A DNA stretch of 64,000 nucleotides from Taudactylus pleione (Eukaryota; Chordata; Amphibia; Anura; Myobatrachidae), in assembly GCA_031769625.1 (NCBI GenBank), contig JAUIMM010000213.1, positions 124,001-188,000 of the forward strand, given 5' to 3'. Position 1 is the first letter of the stretch. Each line of letters opens with the position of its first letter. This document shows, piece after piece, positions 24,590 through 34,920 of the stretch. Under the pieces are notes generated by a model. That model was not told the DNA's origin and ran no database searches. It saw only the letters and a list, made by a program, of their open reading frames with translations. The position numbers and the translations under genes are program-made.

Positions 24590-25190
24590 TGCGGCATTCA
24601 CACAGTGATACCATGTCTTAGAAATGAACAGTTGGGTTTGAAGGGCACTGTATAAAACCATCACTGAACTAGAAGTCTCAGTTTGTAATCGAAAGGCACC
24701 TCTTTCTGGGCTGAGACTTCTAGTTCAGTGATGGTTTTATACAGTGCCCTTCAAACCCAACTGTTCCTTTCTAAGGCATGTTATCATTGTGTAAATGCCT
24801 CACATAACTTTTCTACAATGCTGCAGTGACCGCCACTTACTGATATATAACACCTAGTGGAACAGCAGTACCAGCATTGCCACAAGTGTGTAGTTGTTAT
24901 GCACAGTCAGTTTGTAATTGCAAGACACCTCTTTATGGGCTGACTTTGCATTTTATGCCACACACTTGTGGCAATGCAGGCACTGATGTTCCGCTAGGTG
25001 CTAGACACTAATCATTATACATCAGTAAGTGCCGGTCACTGCAGCATTGTAGAAAAGTGATGAAAAGCATTCACACAGTGATAACATGCCTTAGAAATGA
25101 ACAGTTGGGCTTGAAGGGCACTGTGTAAAACCATCACTGAACTAGAAGTCTCAGCCCAGAAAGAGGTGTCTTTCGATTACAAACTGACTG
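24590..25190. repeat. Alternating inverted repeats (three successive arms)
   Basis: Arm 1 (24627-24681) and arm 2 (24711-24765) are perfect 55-bp reverse complements. Arm 2 continues to about 24910, and the reverse complement of that longer stretch recurs at about 24955-25170 (arm 3), including 'caagtgtg' / 'cacacttg', 'gtaagtgccggtcactgcag' and the 55-bp block with a few changes. A diverged continuation runs to about 25360. The unit has thus been copied in alternating orientations, and large stem-loops are possible either way. There is no coding capacity. Confidence 0.85.
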
Positions 25191-25379
25191 TGCATTTTAT
25201 GCCACACACTTGTGGCAATGTCGGCAATGCTGTGCCGCTGGAAGCTTGGACTGCATGTCACTAATCAGTACACAGCAGTAAATGTCTTCACTGTGGCACT
25301 GCAGAAAGTGGTGTGCAGTGCTCACATAGTGATGGCATGTCTTAGAAACTAGTAGTTGGGTCTGAGCAGTGGTGCACAA

Positions 25380-26356
25380 ATATATGAGGAATACAACAAG
25401 AAATAAAATCCTGGATTAATTTGACATTTAAATTAAAAAGCTATTAAGAACATACTGAAATTTTTCAGATACAACATGATATGATAAGCTACTTTATGGA
25501 TGTAAATAAAATATTGTGTTTTCTGGGACTGATTGCATTTTATTCATAATTCTAAACATCTCTATAGAGTAAAGTTCAACAATTGAATATATAGATGATA
25601 GCTGAAGATCTAAAGAGGATTATGTGTAAATTACAAAAATTCCTAATCAAAGACAGACATATTTGGTTGGAAATAGGTACTAAAATGTAGCAGACCATTT
25701 GATACCACGAGGATTAAAAATCAGTAAAATACCCTCTTTTAATAGTTTTTAGAAACTTAAAAAAAAAGAATGGTGTCATATTTGAAATCATGTTATTTTG
25801 CATTGCATTATCTTTTGCATTATGCAAATTATTATTTAGAAAGATTTTAGAAAATGAACATATTTATTGAGTACCTTGGTTTATCCATTTGGAGATTTCA
25901 TTAACTCTAAGGAAATGAAGAAAACAATAGAAGACAAATAAAAAGATAATTATTTAATAAAAAAAATTGAAGAAATGTAAGCTAGATAAACAGGATCTAA
26001 TATTAGGGAATTATTACCAGGGATTTGAGAGGTAGAAAGAAAAAAACCTTATGCAAGGTCATGTTTTAAGAGAAAAAACTGTAAAATGTAATATAAATGG
26101 TGAAGTAAATAGAACAAGAAAGGACATGGAAATCCCCAACAATAGCATCTAATAAACATATTAGAAAACTAATAGGACAGTTTCTGATAAAGATCATGGA
26201 CGTCAGAGAGTGAGAATCGGTACAAGAGGCCACAATATAATTCAGATAGAAAAGATAAGAGATTTTTCCAAGAGGAATACATAGATCTAACATAAATAAG
26301 ATTGATATTTAGAGAGATGAGAATAACTTAAAGGAAGATAGATGTTTTTTTAGAAC
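25380..26356. other. AT-rich DNA, no gene recognised
   Basis: The sequence is rich in A on the plus strand, with no supported open frame. It may include 5' remnants of the Penelope-like element whose later part appears at 27771-28260, but I cannot show that from motifs. Confidence 0.4.
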
Positions 26357-26359
26357 TAA

Positions 26360-27325
26360 GGGCCTGATTCATTACGGATCGCTATTGTGATCTGCTGCAA
26401 AAATATAGTAATGACTACAATCGCAAAGCTATTACAGGTTGAGTCTCCCATATCCAAATATTCCGAAATACGGAATATTCCAAAATACGGAATAATTTTG
26501 GCATGACTGAGATAATGAAAACTTTGATTTTTGATGGTTCAATTTACAAAAACTTTGTCTAAGGCACAAATTATTAAACAGATTGTATAAATTTACCTTC
26601 AGGCTGTGTGTATAAGGTGTATATGAAACATAAATGAATTTCATTTCTGTACACAAACTTTGCTTGAGTCACAAAATTATTGAAAATATTGTATATTATT
26701 ACCTGCAGGCTGTGTGTATAAGGTGTATATAACACATAAATGCATTCTGTGTGTATATTAGGGTTCCATTCCCAAGATATTTTATTATGATATGCAAATA
26801 TTCCAAAATATGGAATATTCCATTATCCAAAATACCCCTGGTCCCAAGCATTTTGGATATGGGAGACTCAACTTGTATAGAGATGCTCAAAGCCAGCAGA
26901 GATGCCCACTACTGCTTTCACACATCCGTAATATCTTGCATTCCTGTGTATACATTGGGAACATTGAGTAACATCGGCCTGTGACACATAATTATAACAG
27001 GTCTGAACTTACTCAGAAATTGCTAACCTCATCGCATGGAGTTAGTAGTCAAGCTGTGTATGCCATTGCAGTGGCTAATTTATGCATGCCCATGCAACAG
27101 CATTAAAATGGACTGTCATGCTGAATTTATCTGACCACTCCCCCATCACCACCCACAAATGCTGATGTCCCATCCCTCCTTCTGTGATGGCTTTGCATCT
27201 GCATAGTTGTACGTAGAGTGATCGCAATGCTAACTTGCACACGTGTACTACAATGCATGCACAGCATGCACCATCGACCAATCTGCGTACGCTGTTGCAG
27301 TTGTGATCTATAATGAATCAGGCCC
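26360..27325. mobile_element. Harbinger-like MITE with 3-bp TSD TAA
   Basis: It begins 'gggcctgattcatta' and ends 'taatgaatcaggccc', a perfect inverted end of at least 15 bp, flanked by TAA on both sides (26357-26359 and 27326-27328). A 3-bp TWA-type duplication is typical of PIF/Harbinger. The internal sequence is non-coding and is interrupted by a second MITE at 26435-26875. Confidence 0.85.
26435..26875. mobile_element. pogo/Tigger-like MITE nested in the Harbinger-like MITE
   Basis: The inverted ends 'caggttgagtctcccatatcc' and, on the other strand, 'caagttgagtctcccatatcc' are flanked by TA (26433-26434 and 26876-26877), as for mariner/pogo transposons. Inside is an internal repeat ('aggctgtgtgtataaggtgt' at about 26600 and again at about 26706). 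Similar 'ttgagtatcccttatccaaa' ends occur in Tc1/mariner-class relics of other vertebrates; that link is from memory. No transposase remains. Confidence 0.85.
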
Positions 27326-27328
27326 TAA

Positions 27329-27769
27329 GTCAAGAGCAAAGAGCAAAGAGCCAATAGCAGCCTGTTCTGGTCCTTCCACTGGATAGAGTTGGACTACATC
27401 ACATAATTTGGATGAAAACTTCAGAGTGATAACATTGGAACCCAGAAGACATACTAGGGGGTTAAGTTCCCAGTTGGACCTCATGCTGGTGTACACTTGA
27501 CAGAACTTTGACCTACTGTAGGTAGCCTGTTCTGAGCCTTCAACTGGATGGATTTGGATGAAAACTTCACAGAGTGGTGGCAATTGGCCAGGGATGCCTA
27601 ATGGAGTGGTTGTGGTCCTGGTTAGACCTCAGGTAGGAGTGCATCGGGCACAACTTTGACCCAGGGAGCCTGTTCTGGGCCTTACACTGGATGGATTTGG
27701 ATGACATCACAAATAAAAATATAATAACTTGAATATTTAAACCCAGGCAATGCCAGGTAGTTCAGCTAG
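27329..27769 (+). mobile_element. Helitron-like 3' end with three tandem units
   Basis: The right end reads 'acccaggcaatgccaggt' (a short GC hairpin), then about ten bases and CTAG followed by T, matching the Helitron 3' signature (hairpin, CTRR, inserted before T). Three related units start near 27357, 27523 and 27668, each with 'agcctgttctg', 'actggat' and 'ttggatga'. The 5' terminus was not identified, and no Rep/helicase coding is present. Confidence 0.55.
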
Positions 27770-27770
27770 T

Positions 27771-28260
27771 ATTCAATAAGTGACAAACAGGTACATTGTT
27801 TTAGATTTAACAATACATGTGTATGAAAGAATGATTTGCACAAAATATTATTGCAAACCCACAGATAGCAATTCAAACATACAAATTGGAAGTAGTCATC
27901 ATGATATTTGGTTAAAAAGAATCCCAGCCAGCCAATTTTCACATATAAAAAGGAATTGTACTGATCCAAAAATATATGCAGAACAAGCAGAAGAGACAAT
28001 AAAGAGTATAATTCTAAATCTATAGATAAAACTCTAATGTGAAATTTTAAACAGAAAGGACTTGTTAACCTCTTTAAAAGAAGATAAAGGAATGACAGAA
28101 ATCTTCAAATGTATGTTTATTACACAATATACAGTATCAGAGATTATAAATAGAAAGAATCCTGAATACCCAGTAAATATTGAATCTTCAGATCCAAGTT
28201 CCCATTCTAAAATATGTTACCAGAAAAATGATAATATTAAAAAGATAATATATTAAAAAG
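27771..28260 (+). pseudogene. Penelope-like RT fragment
   Basis: The plus frame at 27780-28025 includes 'YYCKPTDSNSNIQIGSSHHD', followed by 'ASQFSHIKRNC'. This matches the conserved block downstream of the catalytic palm in Penelope-like reverse transcriptases (family pattern ..KPTDSN..L...S.HP...K..P..QF.R..RNC). Coding then decays through stops until about 28260. The catalytic Asp pair, GIY-YIG domain and ends are absent, so this is a dead fragment that abuts the Helitron-like end on its left. Confidence 0.65.
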
Positions 28261-29373
28261 CACCAAATTGAAAGTACCATTGGTCAAAAGTGATTTCCAT
28301 ACTTCTTAATAAATTCCTGCTGGTATTAAGTTTAAAGGATTATTAGATGTGAAATGGGTGTAGGCTGTGGAAATTACAAAAGCATAGAGGGCAGTAAAAT
28401 GCAAAGTTTCACATCAAATAACACAAAGAAGTTAAATTATTTTGTTATATGCAACAGTAAAAAACATCATAATGAGAGAGCACCTGTGTAACATTAAAAA
28501 TGGAGTAGAAAATCTTTGTATGTCAAATAATTTAAATAAAAACACTATGCGTGTTCAGTAGAGGATTTACAAATCTTCAAAGTATTGAACAAGTAAAAGT
28601 AAATTGTAAATAGTAATATTAAATAAGCTTTGGCAAAAGCTGAAATGGGGTGTACAGTATATATGAGTTAAGTCCAAATGGGTTAAATTCATATTTCAAA
28701 ATAAAGTAGTTTCTATACAGATCTATTTTGATGATAAACTGCATTTTATATTTTACTAGCTGTGCTTATAAAAATATTCTGTTATGTATAAGAGATTGTA
28801 TCATGTTTTTATTGATATTTGTGAAAGGTTACCTGAATGAAAAAATGAATTGCTTCTATTTGAATCCTGGATTTAGTGTAGTCAGAATTTTGACTGCAAT
28901 AATAATATATATTTGTATTTTACGCATAAACATTGTGTGTTCTAAAGAATCTCAAATCTTATAAGTAAACCATTGGACATATATGTTATATAGATCTGTT
29001 TATTGTAGATACACATTTAAAGTTAGTGGAAAGTGTTAACGCTCGTTTGATACAGTTTGATACATTTTTTATTTTCAATAATATATTATTTTTTTTAAAA
29101 ATATATATCTATGCGTTGTTTTGAACCCCCTCATCTCATATGCCCTCATTATAAAATAAATTCCCACCCCCCAATGGCAATAGACCCAGCAGTGGTCATA
29201 AATCATAGGAACATTAACCCTACACCCCATTAATAGTTAAAAACACTGTTTGATAAACCCTCCTGTTTCTCTTATCCTGTGACCAGTTTCAGTGGCAAAT
29301 GCAGTATTTCCAGAGAGGGGTTTCCAAATGCTTGATTTTAGAACAATTGTGGCCAGTATATGAAGAGGACATA
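28261..29373. other. AT-rich DNA, no gene recognised
   Basis: No supported coding or repeat structure. A few long A/T runs occur near 29070-29110. Confidence 0.5.
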
Positions 29374-29570
29374 TACAGAATTATGGTATAACATACCTTG
29401 GATAATTATTTTTCTTCGAGGTCCATAGGGTACACAGGATATATCTTGGGGTATGTAGTTTGATTGCATCCAATGCAACAAACAGCAAAGCTTTGGAGCT
29501 CCCAGCCTTCACTAGTCCTCCTCCCTTTATACCCCACCCTCCAGCCATAGGCATTCAGTTTGTAACCAAG
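29374..29570. repeat. DIRS 3' inverted terminal repeat
   Basis: Inverted match to 35850-36015. Its outer 66 bp (29375-29440) also has an inverted match at 29697-29768 in the internal complementary region. Confidence 0.8.
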
Positions 29571-29696
29571 CCAAATGGCAAGATATGGAGAGTGGAGAAG
29601 GAAGAAAAATTGCTCAAGAAACACTCAACATATGAAGAGGGAATCTGTGAAAAAAGTGTGAAGAACAGATCCCAACTGAGGCCAGGTGCATCAGGG

Positions 29697-29815
29697 TGGG
29701 TGCCCTGTGGACCCTATGGGCCTCGAAGAAAAATAATTATCCAATGTATGTTATACCATAATTCTGTACTTCTTCTTCAGGTTCCATAGGGTCCACAGGA
29801 TCTACCTTGGGGACA
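29697..29815. repeat. DIRS internal complementary region
   Basis: The first half is the reverse complement of the 3' terminus ('gggcctcgaagaaaaataat' against 29404-29421). The second half repeats the 5'-terminal sequence ('ttccatagggtccacaggat'). The two halves join near 29768, as they would in a circular-junction template. Confidence 0.8.
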
Positions 29816-30549
29816 TCCTAAAGCAGTTCCCTTAAGGGTGGGGATGCTGCTGCGCAGAGAGAAGAATCTGCTGCTCAAAGGAAGCATCCTGGGAGGCAAA
29901 CATATCAAAAGCATTGAATTTGATAAACGTATTAACGGAAGACCAAGTGGCTGCCTTGCAAACCTGTTCAGCCATCTTATCACCCATGCTGGTCCAACAG
30001 ACTGAGTGGAATGTGCTGTCACCTTGTTAGGAACAGGGAGTCCAGCCTGTGTATAGACGTGAGAAATAGTCATACGAAGCCAGCAAGCCAACATCTGTTT
30101 GTAAACTGGCCAACCGCTTTTGTGAAATCCATATAGCACAAAGAGAGAATCTGATTTCCTGATGAAATTGGTCCAATCTATGTAAATACGAAGTGCTTGA
30201 ACCACATCCAAGGAAGCTTTCCTGTAGACAGGTCTGAAGATTTGAAGGCCGGGACTACAATTTCCTCATTTATATGGAAATGGGAAATCACCTTTGGGAG
30301 GTAGCCCATCTTGGTATGTAGGACCGCTCTATTTGGATGAAAGATCAAATATGGAGAACAACATGACAATGCTGCCAAGTCAGATACTCTGAGAACTAAA
30401 GATATGTCGAGAAGATAAAATTTCTTCGCAGTCAGCCATCTCAAGTCCACAGTATCCAAGGGTACAAAGGGATGCGACTGCAGTGCCCTGAGAACCAAAG
30501 ACAAATCCCACGGTGCCACCGGTGGGAGAAATGGAGGTTGCAGCCACAT
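29800..30549 (-). pseudogene. DIRS tyrosine recombinase
   Basis: The minus-strand sequence has the DIRS recombinase landmarks: 'WDLSLVLRALQ' near the start, 'LVLRVSDLAAL' (first catalytic Arg context), 'PYLIFHPNRAVL', 'LPKVISHFHINEEIV', then after a frameshift near 30190-30210 'VVQALRIYI', 'KSDSLFVLYG' and 'KVTAHSTQSV'. The second catalytic motif is normally HxxR, and here the Arg is Gln. A second frameshift near 29960 precedes the 'TFIKF' block, where the nucleophilic Tyr is expected but Asn is read. The family inserts circular element DNA without producing target duplications. The frameshifts and both substitutions argue that this copy cannot recombine. Confidence 0.8.
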
Positions 30550-30603
30550 AACTCGCTGTTAGAATGTTCTAACATCTGATAGAGGAGCAATCTTGCACTG
30601 GAT

Positions 30604-33555
30604 TCAAACTGTCAAAGTCGAAACCTGAACTCTCAAGGTAGCCAGGTGAAGACCTAAGTCTAATGCAGCCTGAAGAAAACTCAGTATTCTTGATACCCTG
30701 AAAACTTTAGGGTCATATTTTTTGTGGGAACACCAAAGAAAAAATGACTTCCAAATTCTGTGATAGATGCGAGCATAAGCAGGCTTTCTTGCTCTTAGCA
30801 TCATCTGAACCTGAGAAACCCCTAGCCTTAAAGATGGACAACTCAAGAGCCATGCCGTCAAAGCCAGCTGAGGGAAATCCTGGTAAAGACAGGGACCCTG
30901 CATTAGTAATTCCTGTCTTAGAGGCCGTGGAAGTGGACTTTCTACAGATAGATGTGTCAGATCGGAGAACCAATGCCTCCTGGGCCAGGCAAGGGTTATT
31001 AGTATCATCCTGACTCCCTCCTGCTTGAACTTTCTAATGACTCTTGAGAGGTGAAAGATTGGAGGAAACAGGTATGTTAACCTGAAGTTCCATCTCACCG
31101 CCAGAGCATCCACAAAGGTGGCTGAGGGGTCCCTTGTTCTGGACCCATACCTGGGGACCTTGTGGTTGTGACGTGATGCCATGAAATCTACATCCGGTAA
31201 CCACCACCTGTCCTCCAGAAGTTGAAACACCTTCGGATGAAGAGCCCATTCACCAGCATGTATGTCCTGGTGACTTAGGAAGTCCACTTCCCAGTTGAGA
31301 ACATCTGGGATATATATTGCTGAGATCGCTGGAAGATGGCCCTCTAACCACAGCAGAATCTTTGCCACTTCTGTCATGGCTGCCGGACTTTGTGTGCCTC
31401 CTTGATGATTTATGTAGGCCACTGCTGTTGCATTGTCAGACAGAACCTGGACAGGCCTGCCCTTAAGAAGGTCCTGTTCCAGATTGAGTTCTTCTCAAAG
31501 CTCCGATATATTTATTGGTAGGTGACTTTCCTGGTCCGTCCACCTTCCCTGAAAGGTGTGATGACATGTCACTACTCCTCATCCTTACAAACTTGCATCC
31601 GTGGTGAGGAGTACCCATTCTGGGATCCACGACCCTTTGTCCAAATGAGTTGTCTCCAGCTACCAAGCAAGGGAGAGCCGAACCTCTGGTGAGATGCAAA
31701 TCATCTGATGCTTTATCTTTATCTGATGATACTGACCATCTCAATGGGCCAGGAACCACAGTTCTAGAGACCTGGAGTGGGACTGAGCATAAGCCACCAT
31801 GTTGAATGTGGCTACCATGGAGCCCAGTATCTGCAAACCAAGTGAACTGACACTGTTTTCATGCAAAGTATATTGTGCACACAAGCCTGTAGTGCTACAA
31901 TCTTGTCCTCTGGAAGAAGAATCCTCTGTGCCACAGAAACCAGCAGCACCCCCAAGTGCACCATCTGCTGAGTTGGAGAAAGAAAATACTTCTTCCAATT
32001 GATTACCCAGCCATGCTCCTGTAGCCAATGTCATCCATAGATGACTTTGTAACATCTCCTGAGATTGTTCCAATATCAGGAGATCATCTAGATATGGCAG
32101 GATCCTGACACCTTGTTTTCTGAGACAAGCAGTCATGACTGCCACTATCTTGGTAAATACCCAAGGGGCTGTGGCCAGACCAAAGGGTAGCACCTGGAAC
32201 TGGTAATGTTGCTGATCCACTGAAAACCTGAGAAAGGCCTGGTGGGATCTTGCAATCAGGACATGCAGATATGAATCTTGTTTGTCCACTGAGACCATTG
32301 AGTCTCCAGGCTCCATTGCCAACTTAATTGACCGTAGAGTTTCCATACGGAACTTGGGCACAATGATGAATCTGTTGAGAGACTTCAGATTCAGGATAGG
32401 GTGGTGAGACCCATTGGGTTTTTCAATCAAAAATAAATTTGAGTAATAACCTCTTTCCTGTTGCTTCACAGTAACGGGGACTATGACTCCTGACTTCAGG
32501 AGTGATCCAATAGAATCCAGGTAGTCAGAAGCTCTGATTGGGTCTGCAGGAAGGTGTGAGGTTCTTGTTTTGTTGTGGGCCCAAGGTGGTAATAAGATCA
32601 GACACTGAAGCAGATTTTAAAATAAACGTGGAGTTTTTAATGAGTGGCTTAACAGACATGAATGTGGCAAAACAAAAAGTCCAGGTATAGCACTAAAGTG
32701 CACTTGGGAACTGTAGTGAGGCAACGGGAAAAAGTCCAGGTAGTGATTACAGAAGGCAGTCCAGTATTCCAGGTTTTGTGAGGCTGAAATGAATTGCAGG
32801 CTGAAGAAATAATGTCCAGAGGAAATGCAAGTGGAGGCAAGGTGCAGGGTAACAGCTGACACAGGTAATCAGGCAAGGGAGAGGCAATGGAGGAGGCAGG
32901 AGAATCCAGTGGAGCTGGAACAGGCTGGGTGAAGCAGGCTAGGTAATGATACCAACAGACAGGTGAATGAGAACAGGAACTCTGTCTCAGCTCTCGCTGA
33001 GAAACACGTTGCACTGGCAATGAAAGGAAGCTCTGCACTCCCTTAAATACCCAGTGCTGCACTGTGACAGGCCAGAGAGAGCATGTGACACACCAGCATA
33101 GGGTGACTAGGTCACATGTCTGGAGCCAAGATGGCAGCGCCCATACTAGAGCAGAATGGAAGCACCACCAGGCCTAACCAGACCAGAGTGACAGCATGCC
33201 TGCGTAGGACTTCGCACAGCCAATGCACCCCACCAGACACCAGTGCCACCGCCAGACGCCCCTCGCCATAGTGTCCTCACAGGTATTACCTGCCGGTCGG
33301 CATGCCAAGAAACTCTGGTCATGACAGAAGGTTTGTAGCGACAAACCTCTGAGGGGGATGTCTTAGGAATGTGACGGCATACCCCTGAGAGACCAGCTCT
33401 CTCACCCAGGCATCTGTAGTTGTCTGCTGCCAGGCCTGGAAGAACTGTAAAAGTTGGCCTCCAACCCTGACATCCTCCAGGGGAATTCCCATTCCATCAT
33501 ATTGTTGGCTTGCCATCTGGCTTGCAGCTGGATGTTTAGTAGTCCAAAGTTTCAT
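30604..33555 (-). pseudogene. DIRS reverse transcriptase-RNase H, split by a solo LTR
   Basis: The N-terminal part is at 33555-33330 ('VGGQLLQFFQAW', 'TDAWVRELV'). It is interrupted by the solo LTR and resumes at 32549. The RT core at 32469-31990 shows 'GYYSNLFLIEKPNGS', 'KFRMETL', 'GDSMVSVDKQDSYLHV' (first catalytic Asp), 'LPFGLATAPWVFTK' and 'PYLDDLLIL' (YxDD, intact). Frame changes follow near 32000 and 31750. RNase H and the downstream region are at 31422-30604, with 'AYINHQGGTQS', 'YIPDVLNWEVDFLSH', 'DVDFMASRHNHKVPRY' and 'LAWPRRHWF', the last two typical of DIRS polyproteins. The enzyme would copy element RNA into DNA in cytoplasmic particles. The insertion and frameshifts disable it. 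Confidence 0.85.
32555..33326 (-). mobile_element. Solo LTR (772 bp) with 5-bp TSD, inside the DIRS RT
   Basis: The sequence runs from TGTGAGG (32555) to ATGACA (33326), so both strands begin TG and end CA. GAAGG lies outside each end (32550-32554 and 33327-33331), a perfect 5-bp duplication. On the minus strand a TATTTAAG box (near 33045) precedes a likely transcription start, so the LTR probably reads leftwards. No internal gag-pol is present: this is the product of LTR-LTR recombination of a retrotransposon, probably Ty3/Gypsy-type (inference). Confidence 0.9.
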
Positions 33556-33599
33556 GGGCTGCGGTTTCCTGTGGGACTGACTCTGTCTGGCTGAGGACT

Positions 33600-34920
33600 G
33601 TTTCTTTGTCCTACCTTGTGGTCCGAAATAATGACTGCCTCCTAGAGGTTGTCATAGATGGCAATTCAGCAGACTTCAGTGTTGCCAAAGTAGTCATTAT
33701 GTCATCCAATCGTTGCCCAAACAGTACCTTCCCTGCAAAAGGCAAAGATTCCAGAGCCTTCTTAGACCCTGCATCCGCCTTCCAGGTCTTTAGCCAAAGG
33801 GTTCTTCAGGCTGCAATTGAGTTAGCCGAGACCCTAGAAACCGGGATGCCTGCATCAATTCCTGATTTCCCCATATACACAGCTGCTTCCAGCATATGAC
33901 CAAGAAGGAACTGCTGCTCTCTAGTTGGATCAACTAGAGTATTCTCCAGAGATTTTGTCCACTCCTCCATACTCTTGTCCACCCAAGCTACAGCCATAGC
34001 TGACCTAGTAACAGCTCCAGATAGTGAAAACATTGATTTCAAGTGATTATCTGGTTTTCTAACTGTAACCTCTTTTAAAGAGGATGCTGCAGGAATGGGC
34101 AACATAGCGCTCATGATTAATCTTGTCACATGAGCATCTATCATTGGGGAATTTCCCATTTTTTACACACTCCAGGTGCAAATGATTACCACAAGTTTAT
34201 AGTCCTTGTGGCATAAAAATGCCAACTAGGAATATCCCATGCTTTGGACATGAGATTTTGACAGCTGCCCAGACTGAGGGAAATAATCCTTAGTCACCAC
34301 CTGATGCCTAAAGATTGTCTCCTTAGATTCCAAAGACACCTCCTCTTCCTCCATACTGAGGACAGAACTGACCGCTCTTACTAGAGAGGGAAGATCAACC
34401 AGGGACTGATGTTCCTCTTCTACTGAGACAGACCCAGAACTCTGAGTATCAAAGTCTGATGAGGAGGTTGAGTCAGACACGTGAGGCAACACATGACGAG
34501 AACCTCTTTAATGCCCCTGCTTTTTTACTACCACCAGTCTGTCCATCTGGGGAGAGGCTTAAGATGGCAGTATACTCTGACTAGAGTGAGCAGGCAAATG
34601 ACCCCAACAGGAATTCATGGGGGGCATACGCATAGGATGATGCACATGCTGTGCGTACCCCATAGCATGAGGCGCTACAGCAGCTGGAGCCCATACCTCT
34701 GTGGCCTTGCCTATTAAATAGGAAAAAACCTCAGGCATAATGGCCATCCAAGATGACTCTGGTGCTCGTGCAGGTGTTTCAGATATATTGGATAGCTGTT
34801 TGCAACAGTTATTACACAATTCATACTAGTTAACATCCTGGTCCAATAAGCCTGCCAAACAGGACTTACAGGAAATAAGCACTGGAGGGCTCCCATCCTC
34901 ACTTTTACCTTCAGACATGA
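33600..34920 (-). pseudogene. DIRS gag-like region
   Basis: The minus-strand start near 34918 reads MSEGKSEDGSPP, then a CKSC...CNNC pair suggesting a small zinc-binding motif. Next is a Pro/Met/His-rich stretch (34819-34559), an acidic Ser-rich region (34492-34226, 'SDSTSSSDFDTQSSGSVSVEEE'), and a helical segment at 34159-33806 ('SLENTLVDPTREQQFLLGHML'). Stop codons and frame changes separate the pieces. Its position upstream of the RT frame and its composition fit the structural protein of DIRS elements. I assign it by context rather than by a diagnostic motif. Confidence 0.6.

Noticed and set aside
25500..26340. 5' part of a Penelope element continuing to 27771
   Set aside because: Lysine-rich AT sequence only. 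No conserved motif found, so continuity across the MITEs cannot be shown.
33606..33899. Plus-strand frame in the DIRS region
   Set aside because: Opposite strand of the gag/RT region; no motif and broken in context.
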